This document shows, in pieces, positions 28,301 to 36,141 of a DNA stretch of 64,000 nucleotides. Source of the stretch: a virus; IMG/VR virus record IMGVR_UViG_3300030294_000005, positions 62,001 through 126,000 of that record. One strand, written 5' to 3'. Below the pieces are notes generated by a model, which was not told the origin of the DNA, made no database searches, and saw nothing but the letters and a program-made list of their open reading frames with translations. Within the stretch, counting starts at the first letter, position 1, and every line of letters begins with the position of its first letter. Both the position numbers and the translations under genes were made by a program.

Positions 28301-31300
28301 TGTCAATGGAACTCCAAATGCATTTTCAAAACTTTTATTTATATGACCTCCTATTTTATCAAACATTCCTTTGAATAATAATTTTATATCTTTCTTAATA
28401 GGATCAAATGCTTCTTTTAAAGGAGAAAATATCTTATTTTCTATAAAGTCTTGAATCTTAGTGGTAGTTACAGTCATAAATGATTTTAATGGATCTATAA
28501 GTACATGCCTTAATGAAGGTAATAATCCATTTTCATATTCTCCTGTCTTAGGATCTTTTGTACCAAATATAACTTTATTAAATTGATCAGTAGAACTGAG
28601 CATCCCACCTGCTGCTCCAATAGCTGCATTACCTAATAATCCAAATGGTCCAGTGAACACACCTATAGCTGCTCCTGCTGCCATTCTTGGTAAAAACTTT
28701 TTAATTTGTTCTTGATGTTTAGGTTTGATTAAACCTGTTTCACCAAATAAGAAATCCATTGCATGTTCATTATTTTTAGCAAATGCTATAGAAGAACCTA
28801 TTAATAATCCACCTACAGGTCCAAATGGAACAAATGGTAATAATCCTGTTAATCCACCAGCTATGCCAAATGATTGTAAATCTGGTGCTAACTTAGATAT
28901 TTGGTCTACAAATTTCTTTGGTATTACTCCACCATCTCGTTCTTTTGTTTCAGCATTAAAATCTCCAAATAACCAGTTCTGAATTTTCTCACTATTTTTA
29001 GTTAATGATATTCCAGCTCCTACAGCTGCACCTAATAAAGGTCCACCTATGGCCCCTGTTATTAATGAAACACCTCCACCTAGAAGTCCAGCTCCCATTG
29101 CTTCTGGTGCATATTTAGATATATTCTTTGTTACATCACTTATAGCTTCACCAAATTTCTTTTTCTCTCTATTTGGATTAACTCCAAATAAAGCATCTTT
29201 AACTTTGGTTGTTCCTTTATACAATTCATCTACAACCTGTTTTGCAAAAGGTTCTGATTCATTATACATTGCTCGTTGAATTGGATCTGTTGGTATTCCT
29301 TTTTTATCAAATTGACTTATCTTAGTAGTATACTCTTCTAATGCTTTATTCAAATTGATATTAAATACATTGAATACTTTATCATATAATTTATTGGCTT
29401 TTAATTCTTGTAACTTATTAAGTAGTTCGGGGTTTTCTACAGCAGTAGACATAAAGTTAGTAAATTCATCTTTACTACCGAGTTTAGAAGATTCTACAAA
29501 CCCTTGTACTTTTTTATCAGCTTGGATACCTATAGATCTAGATGATCTACCTAAAGCTGTACCTGATTCTATATCAGTTAATATACCTAATAAACTTTTA
29601 ACTTTATCAGATGTCAAAACTACTTCACCTTTACCTAATGTAGCAACCTGAGCATTTTCAATAACTCCACCTTGTTCATGATGAGGCATATTTTTATACA
29701 TCCAGTTTGATATTACACTAGTAAGACCTTGTGCAAATCCTAATGTTGCTTTTCCTTCTGGATTAGTAGTTAATGATGGATCTAATATATCTGCTTTTAT
29801 AGAACCTCTTTTAGTAGTTTCGCTAGTACTCATTGCTGATTTTAATAAACCAAATATACCAGATACGTTCTCTTTTATTGAAGATAAATAATCTGATACT
29901 TTTGTATTAAATCCTCCACCTTGTTGATCATCCATAGTGTTAAATGCAGATGCAGTTCCTTCAAAGTCTTTTGCTGATTTTTTAATTGCATCTTGAGGAG
30001 AATATTTATTAGCTATTATATCATTTACTGAAAGTTTTGATAATGAATCTTCATTAAATAATATATTATATTTACCTAACTTACTATATAGCTTAGAATA
30101 TGAACCATCTTTCTGTGACAAATCTTTTGTAAGATTCATCAATGTATTGAATTTTAAAGAGTCTAATTCCATTGGTTTATTAGCAAAACTATTAAATATA
30201 TTTTCCAATAATCCTTGTTCAGAATCGTCTAAGTTTGCTAAGTTCTTTAAGCCTTTACCATATTCATGCTTACTATATTCGAATACTCCTTCATTTACAT
30301 TTTGTTGCTTATCTACTAATTTCGATATAGTATCTGCAACTTTATTTTCTGTTTTTGGAATAGTTCCATCTTTAGCTTTAACATCTAATTCATCTAAAGA
30401 ATTTTCCATATTAACTTTAGTCTTTGATTTCTTTGATCTAAATTTATCAACTAATGGGCCATATACTGTCTTAAGTGAATTCTTTGATACTTGAAAAGCA
30501 TTAGCAAAAACATCTTTAGTTGCTTTCATTATTGCTGAGAATAATCCAGTATCTTTAGCAAATAAATAATCATGCATATTTTTCTTAATCTCATCTGGAT
30601 CAAGTCCAAACATACCAAATACTTTTTTGCTTAAGTCTCCCATACTCTTTATATCTAGTTTTTGCTTTATTGGATTTAGTATCTTTTCATTTATAAATAG
30701 ATTAAGTTGACCAAATTGACTAGCCAATTCTAATTTCATTATTCCAAATATACCATTAACATCTTGACCTTTATATTTAGTACTTCCAAATACTAAATCA
30801 TACATTCTTTGATCTACTTTGTTTATAGTATTCATTACAAATTTCATAGGCTTTGCTGTTATTTCGTTTAGTTTATCAATAACAGTTTTAGTTTTATCTG
30901 TTATACTGTCAGCTTCTAATAATTTATCTATTAAACCCTTCTTCTCACTTGCTTGATCTTTAAATCCTTTTTTAATATTTTCTAATTCTATCTTAGAATG
31001 AAGTTTCTTTGATAATTTAGTTTCATCATCTATATCAGAAACATTTATAACAGTTTTATCTTTTGATAATTGTCTTTCTTGGTCTCTTTTAAATCTTTCT
31101 TGATCTCTTTCAGCTTTTTGCCTTTTATCCGTTTCTGGTTTAATTCTTCTATTATCAGCTAAAGTTATACCATTAGAAGATGTTGGCATCGTATATTCAC
31201 TATCACCATATAATATTTTAGATTTGGAACTTGAAGATGAACCAAGACCATTTTGTCTTATAGCAGTTAATTCTTTGTACATATTTTGTAAGTAATAAAA

Positions 31301-33085
31301 AATATTATTACCTTTTTTATCTAGAGTTTTTAATAGACTAGAACTTCCTAAACCGCCTGAAGTAGTAGTAGTGCCATCTCCTTTTTTATCTAAAAATTCA
31401 CCAGAATTAAACCCATTAAATAAAGATTGTAAAATAGAGTCTGCACTATTTTCTTTAGACTTCATATCTTTAGTCTGTCTATCTCTTTGTTCTACTACAT
31501 TAGCACCTAATCCTAATTGTGTAGGTTTGTCCATATTTTTAAACATTGTTTTAAATATAGCCATTGATTTAGCATCTACACCATAGTCTATATGATCTGT
31601 AGTATTCTTGCTATTTACATCAAAGAATCCACCTTTATCATAAATACTTGATAATATTTTGTCCATATCTTCTCTTAATTTTTTCTGTTCATCTACAGTA
31701 TTAAAAGTTAAATATTTCATATATCCATCTATCTTGGTAAGAACATCACTAGATGCATCATTTTTATATCGCTTTTTACTATCCTCAAATGATTTCTTAA
31801 CAGATTCAGAGTCTACAAATTTTCCTTCATCATAATCATAAAGTCTTTCAGACTTACCTGATAATACTGCTAATATTTTACTTAGATATCCAGGAATAAC
31901 TTCTATAAGAGATTTTCTAGATTTGCCATCCCAATCAACTTTTCCCTTTTCATAGTTCTTAGTTTCTATTGTTGATTTTGCTGCATTTGATATTCCAAAG
32001 ATTTCACCTATCTTATTTAATATCATATTATCACTAGATTTCATTCCATTGATTTTAGCTATTATAGATCCAAAGAATCCTTTTAAACTATTATCAAAAT
32101 TTTTAATAGATTTGTCTAATGACTTTGGAATCATTTTATTTACTATATATGTCGGTACAAATTGTAATGGTGATGCCATAAACATCTCAAGCATATTACT
32201 ATCGTCACCCATCATACTATTCATAGATGTAAGTGATCCCATAGAATTACCAAAGTTCTTTTTTACATTTTTCATATACATCTTTATATCAGGAATACCT
32301 TTTCCCATTACATCTTCATATGAAATTCTATTTGATTCTTTCTGCTCTGTTTTCTTAGGAACTAAATTATCAGCTATTTGTCTTAGTAAAGATGTTTGTT
32401 CGAGCATTAGTTTATTAGACTCTTCAAAATACTTTTTAGAATTCTCTGCATGAGTCTGTAAAACTGTACTTGAGAAACTTAAAACTTTTGATATATTATC
32501 ATTTATAGCAGATAAGTTATTATTAAACAAATTATATGCGTGCATATTCTGGGTATATAGCATATTTGTTCCAGTTTTTTGAGAATCTGATGTATATTTT
32601 GCAGTTCTTGCTATTGTTGATGATATCATTTGTGCACTTTGTTCACTTGCAACTGAAATAACATCTGATATCATTAGATCTCCACTAGTTGTTGATCCTT
32701 TACCACTATCAAATGAACCAAATCCATCATCTTCTGAATCAAAATCTATATCATTAAATCCATCAGAATCTCCAAATCCCAAATTCTTATTTGTGATTTT
32801 ATCTATTCTGTCTTTATTCCAAAGTCTACCAGTTTGCAGATCTTCAAATACAGATGTTATACCAGTATCTGCTGCTTCATATATTTTAGAAGTCTTAAGT
32901 AAACTAAGACCCTTCTTATATGTGGTTTTATAGTTTATTATATTATGAGTTATATCTTTAAATAATTCAGAGTTAGTCTGTACTAAATCTGCAGTTGTAG
33001 GTGCTATTTTTGCGAATTTGTCTACTGTAGCATATGCTACAGACTTTCCTAAATTAGATATATAATTTGCTACTTTTATAGCCAT
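22337..33085 (-). CDS. giant tape measure protein with C39-like peptidase and GH24 lysozyme domains
   Basis: 3,582 residues. Most of the chain is long helices, as in tape measure proteins. Two tape-measure signatures recur: LGKGEVVLTSDKVKSLLG near 1149 and LSKGEYVNTPNAVESV near 2111. Three Gly-rich hydrophobic hairpins lie around 1322-1365, 1402-1435 and 1462-1500. Two duplicated pairs lie near 2677/2762 (NDTKIRSD) and 2856/2929 (LGSxLG...GNP). At 3037-3185 is a C39-like peptidase (Cys in SGCGPTSAAM near 3066, His in GGHFIVGAG near 3155). At 3270-3415 is a GH24 muramidase with Glu-x8-Asp-x5-Thr in DKEGF...YKDVTG...TIGYG. GGFGGS-type linkers separate these. It sets tail length and probably opens the wall for DNA entry. 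Confidence 0.9.
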   Translation of the reverse strand: MAIKVANYISNLGKSVAYATVDKFAKIAPTTADLVQTNSELFKDITHNIINYKTTYKKGLSLLKTSKIYEAADTGITSVFEDLQTGRLWNKDRIDKITNKNLGFGDSDGFNDIDFDSEDDGFGSFDSGKGSTTSGDLMISDVISVASEQSAQMISSTIARTAKYTSDSQKTGTNMLYTQNMHAYNLFNNNLSAINDNISKVLSFSSTVLQTHAENSKKYFEESNKLMLEQTSLLRQIADNLVPKKTEQKESNRISYEDVMGKGIPDIKMYMKNVKKNFGNSMGSLTSMNSMMGDDSNMLEMFMASPLQFVPTYIVNKMIPKSLDKSIKNFDNSLKGFFGSIIAKINGMKSSDNMILNKIGEIFGISNAAKSTIETKNYEKGKVDWDGKSRKSLIEVIPGYLSKILAVLSGKSERLYDYDEGKFVDSESVKKSFEDSKKRYKNDASSDVLTKIDGYMKYLTFNTVDEQKKLREDMDKILSSIYDKGGFFDVNSKNTTDHIDYGVDAKSMAIFKTMFKNMDKPTQLGLGANVVEQRDRQTKDMKSKENSADSILQSLFNGFNSGEFLDKKGDGTTTTSGGLGSSSLLKTLDKKGNNIFYYLQNMYKELTAIRQNGLGSSSSSKSKILYGDSEYTMPTSSNGITLADNRRIKPETDKRQKAERDQERFKRDQERQLSKDKTVINVSDIDDETKLSKKLHSKIELENIKKGFKDQASEKKGLIDKLLEADSITDKTKTVIDKLNEITAKPMKFVMNTINKVDQRMYDLVFGSTKYKGQDVNGIFGIMKLELASQFGQLNLFINEKILNPIKQKLDIKSMGDLSKKVFGMFGLDPDEIKKNMHDYLFAKDTGLFSAIMKATKDVFANAFQVSKNSLKTVYGPLVDKFRSKKSKTKVNMENSLDELDVKAKDGTIPKTENKVADTISKLVDKQQNVNEGVFEYSKHEYGKGLKNLANLDDSEQGLLENIFNSFANKPMELDSLKFNTLMNLTKDLSQKDGSYSKLYSKLGKYNILFNEDSLSKLSVNDIIANKYSPQDAIKKSAKDFEGTASAFNTMDDQQGGGFNTKVSDYLSSIKENVSGIFGLLKSAMSTSETTKRGSIKADILDPSLTTNPEGKATLGFAQGLTSVISNWMYKNMPHHEQGGVIENAQVATLGKGEVVLTSDKVKSLLGILTDIESGTALGRSSRSIGIQADKKVQGFVESSKLGSKDEFTNFMSTAVENPELLNKLQELKANKLYDKVFNVFNINLNKALEEYTTKISQFDKKGIPTDPIQRAMYNESEPFAKQVVDELYKGTTKVKDALFGVNPNREKKKFGEAISDVTKNISKYAPEAMGAGLLGGGVSLITGAIGGPLLGAAVGAGISLTKNSEKIQNWLFGDFNAETKERDGGVIPKKFVDQISKLAPDLQSFGIAGGLTGLLPFVPFGPVGGLLIGSSIAFAKNNEHAMDFLFGETGLIKPKHQEQIKKFLPRMAAGAAIGVFTGPFGLLGNAAIGAAGGMLSSTDQFNKVIFGTKDPKTGEYENGLLPSLRHVLIDPLKSFMTVTTTKIQDFIENKIFSPLKEAFDPIKKDIKLLFKGMFDKIGGHINKSFENAFGVPLTKLVEDKLLKPLKGFFSGMFKTLTFLPKKIIGAPFAMLGAYGKSRRKSHIRTGNADYMSAEERVNYRKTNKVDTFLKKDKFADFDEMLNDMSDDDKKELVGTLDLLNSNDKNLHKKKVDLTNSMGSEISKYLSYDKSMSAMKQIDKSGETDKAKKYIDIQNSKNLDNTKNRHGLVKDLSSSWNDKTMSISDRAKLFRKKQPDIYKLFSNNADATKAEKLIKAGKFDEVTKMINDLQNQDNTKAFDLLNLIDQNSNKLKSTNNMINNSKETTAELQKKLKNIPGLKNLDLTNKHDIEKYMNLVKKEVGGTKEQDPNVTPEQTVVLEMEQTNHKEIINYFKDTLDVLKKIAGMDVNELNTEEYTKNSTDIAKKTIFSKSIPENKKQDAINKTVSDMINKRFEQINDSNLPKELKEKALNDLVKLKSSKPTESTIRKIKSLQTPKEYLDKFRKGIRDEYKLNENDLKSEDRFKPYFNPEVRKEDEEKTTEAEGLDPNKVETYATGGIVDKTKIAALSKGEYVNTPNAVESVMKVVPSLLVNMNKNDSDNRTIFQKMLDRLTTLVKNNADSKNLVEKIDEHGNVMKFTRNGRKDLVADRGDTSTKLALEDAAKDENSNKSIFAKFGDMFKGFVDKLNPFNKDKDKKNSFLDDILDKIKMVAGIGAAVAFLPQIVKVVGPVLKDLWDGTIQPFLTKTVGPWMRDELMPVLADGIKFALLNLFPALVTTAGTAVGLSGQNGEESVQTHVATSAARDVIQGGNGIKTVAKLVDRSAPKTLLGKATKVVKKTGVGVLDKAGDLLRKPFDYIDKKTGLDKLSTKVGSSVENKILDVTGMTAKKEARAAATDAAKTGAEDIVKNTVTGAIKTVTTDAAKTGAEDVASSLAKDAGKGIIDKLCKKVTQFMEQLVANETFKGLSGGVKVVGKDLAKPLTEWLEKHVTESAAKIGGKVAGLIGSAGIINAIWAIADFTSGFMDAANIIGIVQEPTLGMKLTAGTIKAINGLLLLGIIPESILVDLLLPVFALVFDKDQKIKGMRDASVKQVSDYNTKNGTSYDITQYNKTVLGKKNLEDYAGDTMGSSTAWAGLNDTKIRSDQGIKDGSNISLMNRVNEGAAGLMNGLSFGKINTKDTAKMLNKGNDIIAYKADQTTKWAGNKVNGAKKWLADDSILAAGNDTKIRSDLGLKDGVSLNTTDRVSMAAAGLLDTLSGGKINTKDSVKVINGAITDIEGKATKFWTTTSTNITKTFTDLKSDVVTGADNANKKLGSMLGMLDEKGNPMKLTDGLSVGWGIFTKDIGAAWDGMKKTALDTFNNISTTLKTTFDNISKAFSNGLAAVDTKLGSILGFKDANGNPISLTAGIDTLGKAMDNAINNIKTTVGNTVNNVGTSISNGWNSFTNGVSNFFNPVTTSLTASSNSSIAQRNAAVGGNGPAQSNNNKNKGGFGGSTNNGMVYYSQGDSDWSNTSYPYNGKGTIGTSGCGPTSAAMVISSLTKQKVTPVDTSAYAVNNGFRVEAGTSWDYFKNIGNKYGIGFDQTIDQKSILSALQNKQPVIFTGKGPAPFTTGGHFIVGAGSDGNNIEINDPVSLARSKSYPNTQIFKGMESAFIANKALDGTIPDVSSSASDTSSTDGTATTPSSLFDMLTGFQGIMTNGFNRIYGLDTTTDSSTGTTSTSVSTSADGLTSDNLVNFIKDKEGFRDKLYKDVTGTATIGYGSTHGAIMGKTSVTKDEATVQLKADLGDTATKLKADLDKKGVKLTQNQFDSLCSLGYNIGVNGLLSSNFYASIVGGQRSQSAITDGFNSFSHDGNNNVIPGLLPRRKEEASIFLSGTAPAYVSGGNGLDNTEMLKYRTTKMTEGGFGKAPSKIENTRSGGFGGSQTKINNKNKGGFGNILEYNNDVPTAKSTSSSDNTVTIGLIKSIINVLIKISSNTDNLQKIVEMLANVLNVKVPAQAIQNATTAAGTKQLSDMLSNSVDSSNTVDNSALLKILDQLAKE

Positions 33086-33131
33086 AACTTTCTACCTCCT
33101 TTCTGTTTGGATTATTATAATGTTATTGTAA

Positions 33132-33169
33132 TAAAAAAAATGAAGGTATGAGCTATTACACTCATACCT
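33132..33169 (-). terminator. Rho-independent terminator
   Basis: Stem AGGTATGAG/CTCATACCT (33144-33152 with 33161-33169) followed on the minus strand by TCA and eight T. It ends the small-gene unit before the tape measure gene's own ribosome site (AGGAGGTAG). Confidence 0.85.
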
Positions 33170-33173
33170 ATTT

Positions 33174-33452
33174 TTATAATATTTCTTTTTTAAATTTTTC
33201 TATTTTTAATATAATAAAATTAAATCCTGATAGATTATCTGGAGCACTTACTTTTAAATCACAATATAAATCTTTATGCTCTTCTTTTATTTCTGTATTA
33301 ATATCAGAAACAAATTTATCTACACTTTCATCATTTAAATCAAATATAGCTTTAGATGTTTGAGTGTTTACATAAGCTGTTATGTAATCATAATTATTTA
33401 AATTATTTAGTATTAGATTTTTACAATTTTTCTTTACTTCTATTACATCCAT
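33174..33452 (-). CDS. hypothetical protein
   Basis: 92 residues from the second ATG (MDVIEVKKNCKN). That start is chosen because AGGGG lies 9 bases before it but only 1 base before the upstream ATG. The N-terminal half is helical, the C-terminal half reads like alternating strand and helix (DLYCDLKVSAPDNLSGFNFI). It ends with KFKKEIL just before a terminator. No family recognised. Confidence 0.5.
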   Translation of the reverse strand: MDVIEVKKNCKNLILNNLNNYDYITAYVNTQTSKAIFDLNDESVDKFVSDINTEIKEEHKDLYCDLKVSAPDNLSGFNFIILKIEKFKKEIL

Positions 33453-33457
33453 ATTAA

Positions 33458-33535
33458 TCATACCCCTTTTTTATTATAGATTGGACATTTTATTTCTTTA
33501 TCTAAATTTAATAAATCTCCTTCTTTAATTCCCAT
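33458..33535 (-). CDS. candidate 25-residue peptide
   Basis: Short frame MGIKEGDLLNLDKEIKCPIY-NKKGV with a good AAAGGAGAATATT ribosome site and an ATGA-type overlap region with the next gene's start zone. Ends in a CPxYxxxG element like a half zinc ribbon. Too short to be sure; it could be a leader peptide that couples translation to the 33174 gene. Confidence 0.35.
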   Translation of the reverse strand: MGIKEGDLLNLDKEIKCPIYNKKGV

Positions 33536-33572
33536 AATATTCTCCTTTATTATAATGTTAATTTTTCATAAT

Positions 33573-34121
33573 TTATTTTAATAAATAGAGATTAGTTTCT
33601 AAATGTAATATAGTTGTTTTATGAAGTTTCATTTTCTTATAATTCTTCAAGTAAAATTCCATTGCTGTATCATTAAACTTTTTACCCATAGCATTCCAAT
33701 CACATATCATTTCTAATATTGATAAATTATCCATTGCTCTACAAGATATAATATTTTCATCTTTATAATCGTAGTTACACCAATAATTCCAATGATGCTT
33801 ATTACACATAAAATGATGTCTCCAAGCATAATCAAAATTAGATTTGCATTCTAAATAACTACGACTTATACAACTTAAACCATTAGTTATTTGTTCTGTG
33901 TTATACATCTTTTCTAGTTTAATTCCATCTACTCCATAAAACCATTTAGCATATGGTATAAATTCTTTAGGATTGAGCTTACTTAAATCATGAGTAAAAG
34001 CATGAATAATTAATCTAATCTTAGTTTTATTACTATATTTCTTTGAGACTTTAATACATTCTTTAAAAACATTTTTCTTATGCTCACATACATATTTAAA
34101 ATATTTTATATATATATTCAT
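33573..34121 (-). CDS. DUF5662-like metal-binding-type protein
   Basis: 182 residues from MNIYIKYFKYVCEHKKNV; this start has GGGAGGATTATATT ahead of it, and an in-frame upstream ATG would run through a terminator. Key blocks are HAFTHDLSKLNPKEFIPYAK, FDYAWRHHFMCNKHHWNYW and EMICDWNAMGKKF, with ELTIK-like basic C-terminal helices. The HD-like HDLSK and HH...HHW clusters are typical of the DUF5662 family, common in phages and Clostridia, whose biochemical role is not established. The His/Asp pattern suggests metal binding, possibly HD-type phosphohydrolase activity. Confidence 0.65.
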   Translation of the reverse strand: MNIYIKYFKYVCEHKKNVFKECIKVSKKYSNKTKIRLIIHAFTHDLSKLNPKEFIPYAKWFYGVDGIKLEKMYNTEQITNGLSCISRSYLECKSNFDYAWRHHFMCNKHHWNYWCNYDYKDENIISCRAMDNLSILEMICDWNAMGKKFNDTAMEFYLKNYKKMKLHKTTILHLETNLYLLK

Positions 34122-34145
34122 AATATAATCCTCCCTATAAAATGA

Positions 34146-34181
34146 CAAAAAAAATAGATAAGGAATCATCCTTATCTATTT
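34146..34181 (-). terminator. Rho-independent terminator
   Basis: Perfect 13-base stem AAATAGATAAGGA/TCCTTATCTATTT (34152-34164 with 34169-34181) with the second arm running into eight T on the minus strand. Separates the 34194 gene from the DUF5662-like gene. Confidence 0.85.
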
Positions 34182-34193
34182 AAATAATTTATA

Positions 34194-34715
34194 TTAAACC
34201 CAATCTGGGCAAGGTGCAATAACTCTAATGCTAGTATGATCTTTTACTTTTACTGGTATATGATCATATCTTGCAGTTCCATCTTCATTAACCCCAACTT
34301 TACTAGGGTATGTTCTGATAGATTCTTTTACTACTTTCTTTATAAGAGAAACATCAGATGTCTTTCTTCCACCCAATGGCAATTTTCTATCTGTTCCAAG
34401 ATATGTGTTGACAAATTCTTTAGAAATGTTTATTAGATTTGCTGCTTCTGATTTCTTAAATTCATGAGCTTCTGCTAATTTTTCAGCTTCTGCTACTGGT
34501 ATCTTTGCTGCTGATGTGATAATAGATGTTACAAAATCTCTAGCTTCTTTAGCTGGACTAACTGTTCCCTCTTTACCCTCTTTACCATAAATACCTACTT
34601 CATAAGTTCTGTCATTAAGCATAGCTTTCATTACTCTCAATTCATCCTTCTGTGATGAACTCTTTTGTGATAAATTTGTTTTGATTTCCTTTACTAAATC
34701 TTTTACATTTTCCAT
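34194..34715 (-). CDS. conserved phage protein, probably highly expressed
   Basis: 173 residues. Clear conserved-looking blocks: SSSQKDELRVMKAMLNDRTY, then EVGIYGKEGKEGTVSPAKEA, then AAKIPVAEAEKLAEAHEFKK, FVNTYLGTDRKLPLGGRKTS and SIRVIAPCPDWV at the C-terminus. Codon use is richer in GC-ending codons than its neighbours, its ribosome site is AGGAGGATAACG and it has its own terminator, all suggesting an abundant product. I recall the pattern from other large Firmicutes phages, unnamed. Possibly a virion or DNA-binding protein. Confidence 0.6.
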   Translation of the reverse strand: MENVKDLVKEIKTNLSQKSSSQKDELRVMKAMLNDRTYEVGIYGKEGKEGTVSPAKEARDFVTSIITSAAKIPVAEAEKLAEAHEFKKSEAANLINISKEFVNTYLGTDRKLPLGGRKTSDVSLIKKVVKESIRTYPSKVGVNEDGTARYDHIPVKVKDHTSIRVIAPCPDWV

Positions 34716-34792
34716 AATTCGTTATCCTCCTAAATTTTATTAATTAGATTTTTGTTAGATGTATAATATTTTATTACTATACATTTGAATAA

Positions 34793-34933
34793 TTATTTTA
34801 TTATCTTTCCTTCCTCATCATAAAAGATAATTGGTCTAATTTTTTTCCCTTTCTTGCCTTTCTCTTCTATAATTTTATTAATTTGTTCATGCGTTATATT
34901 TTTAAGTCTTTCAATAAAACTATATTTGTCCAA
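34793..34933 (-). CDS. small basic protein (TTG start)
   Basis: 46 residues (MDKYSFIERLKNITHEQINK, then a KGKKGKK patch and PIIFYDEEGKII). The TTG is chosen because TAGGAGATG lies 7 bases before it; a longer GTG version has no spacing from its AGGAG. It fills an otherwise empty 300-base gap and its residue pattern looks coding. The end resembles the F-x-x-DEEGK endings of many small phage proteins. Function unknown. Confidence 0.5.
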   Translation of the reverse strand: MDKYSFIERLKNITHEQINKIIEEKGKKGKKIRPIIFYDEEGKIIK

Positions 34934-35015
34934 ATTTATATCATCTCCTAATAAAGTTCTATTCACTCCTTTAGATATATGTTTAGAACGTTATAAAAAA
35001 CTAAATTTTTAAGTG

Positions 35016-35675
35016 CTATAAATTAGTTAGTAGCAGTCTTTTTTTATAATATTCTAATTTATTACAGATAGCGGTTGTTTTTATTCTCTTATGTCCTCTG
35101 ACTTTAAAGTCTACTCCTGGATATATATTTTTTATATATCTTTTATCTATATAAGCTATATGAGATTGTAATAACTTATGTTTATCATTTTTTTCATTTA
35201 ATTCAAAATCAAATAAACATTCTTTTATTAAATCCAAATCTAAATCAATAGTATTGATTCTCTTAATATCTTTATTATTATAATAATATATTAAATCTGC
35301 AAACTTATAAAAATCTACAGATAATAGTGGTGTATCATCTGGCAATTCTAATTCTAATACATATATATCATCACAACAACTAGATACTCCAGGTATCTCA
35401 AAATTTAATATATCATTACTATACTCTATATAATTATTTATAGGATTTCCATCATATTCAGTAATACCAAAAACTAAACCTTTAAATCTTTTTCCTCTAA
35501 ATATATTATTATTGAAATCAGTATAACTATTTACATTATATATATCTAGAATATAGTCATATGAACTCCTTCTACTTTCATATTGGCATGTCTTATCAAA
35601 ATCAGGATAGTATCTCCCCGTTTTACATAATTCTTCCATAGTATGTTTACTTTGAAATGTCCAAAATTTTATCAT
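35016..35675 (-). CDS. DUF3841-like hypothetical protein
   Basis: 219 residues from MIKFWTFQSKHTMEELCKTG. The start is set by AGGAGATGAAATT just before this ATG; an upstream in-frame ATG would place the promoter motif at 35693 inside the gene. The opening WTFQS...MEEL..TGRY resembles DUF3841 proteins, which begin with the same WTIQ..W..L..xG pattern. The rest has acidic strands (DDIYVLELELPDDTPLLSVD) and a basic C-terminus. Function unknown; related families occur beside toxin or ADP-ribosylation systems, which I cannot confirm here. Confidence 0.5.
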   Translation of the reverse strand: MIKFWTFQSKHTMEELCKTGRYYPDFDKTCQYESRRSSYDYILDIYNVNSYTDFNNNIFRGKRFKGLVFGITEYDGNPINNYIEYSNDILNFEIPGVSSCCDDIYVLELELPDDTPLLSVDFYKFADLIYYYNNKDIKRINTIDLDLDLIKECLFDFELNEKNDKHKLLQSHIAYIDKRYIKNIYPGVDFKVRGHKRIKTTAICNKLEYYKKRLLLTNL

Positions 35676-35692
35676 AATTTCATCTCCTAAAA

Positions 35693-35723
35693 TATTATAA
35701 TCATAGTTATAATATATAATCAT
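35693..35723 (-). promoter_or_regulatory. promoter-like motif, minus strand
   Basis: Minus-strand ATTATATATTATAACTATGA then TTATAATA, a near-consensus copy. It lies 18 bases before the start of the DUF3841-like gene and directly after the previous gene's terminator, a tidy terminator-promoter joint. Confidence 0.6.
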
Positions 35724-35751
35724 AAAAAATATAGAAGAGCCGAAGCTCTTC
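35721..35751 (-). terminator. Rho-independent terminator with TTCG tetraloop
   Basis: Minus-strand stem GAAGAGC/GCTCTTC closed by a stable TTCG tetraloop, then TATATTTTTT. Ends the 35762 gene's transcript immediately before the next promoter motif. Confidence 0.85.
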
Positions 35752-35761
35752 AATACTATAT

Positions 35762-36124
35762 TTAAATAAATAATCCATATTGTTTATTACTATGCTTTGC
35801 CATACAATATGCATTACGAATATCATTAGTAACACATACTTTTCCAGTTTTATTATACTTTGTTGTATCTATAGAAGCGATAGTTTCAAGAGAATATTCT
35901 AATTCCTCTGGCATCGAACTAAAAAATAAATGTAATATATATTTACAATTGTTTATATTATCTAGATCTTTTAAAACATCAGTTCTAGAATAGTCTAAGA
36001 TTGTTTTTAATTGTATAACAAATTTATTCATTTGTTGCATAGCTTTTGATATACATCTCTTATCTGTTAATAATACAACAGTTTCTTCAGTATCTAAATA
36101 GATAGTATATAAGTCTTCGTACAT
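35762..36124 (-). CDS. hypothetical protein
   Basis: 120 residues. Begins MYEDLYTIYLDTEETVVLLT; the middle is a helix pair (AMQQMNKFVIQLKTILDYSR), and the end has a CVTNDIRNAYCMAKHSNKQ block. Start follows GGGAGGTCTATATCAA. Preceded by the 36142 gene, 17 bases upstream on the same strand, so probably one transcript. No family recognised. Confidence 0.5.
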   Translation of the reverse strand: MYEDLYTIYLDTEETVVLLTDKRCISKAMQQMNKFVIQLKTILDYSRTDVLKDLDNINNCKYILHLFFSSMPEELEYSLETIASIDTTKYNKTGKVCVTNDIRNAYCMAKHSNKQYGLFI

Positions 36125-36141
36125 TTGATATAGACCTCCCG

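Noticed and set aside
23430-32453. Several plus-strand open frames of 70-170 codons inside the tape measure gene
   Set aside because: They lie antisense to a continuous 3,582-codon gene, lack ribosome sites and have the unnatural residue mix of complement-strand reading.
35676-35753. Longer N-terminus for the DUF3841-like protein
   Set aside because: The added 26 codons contain the promoter motif, and the internal ATG has a well-spaced AGGAG.
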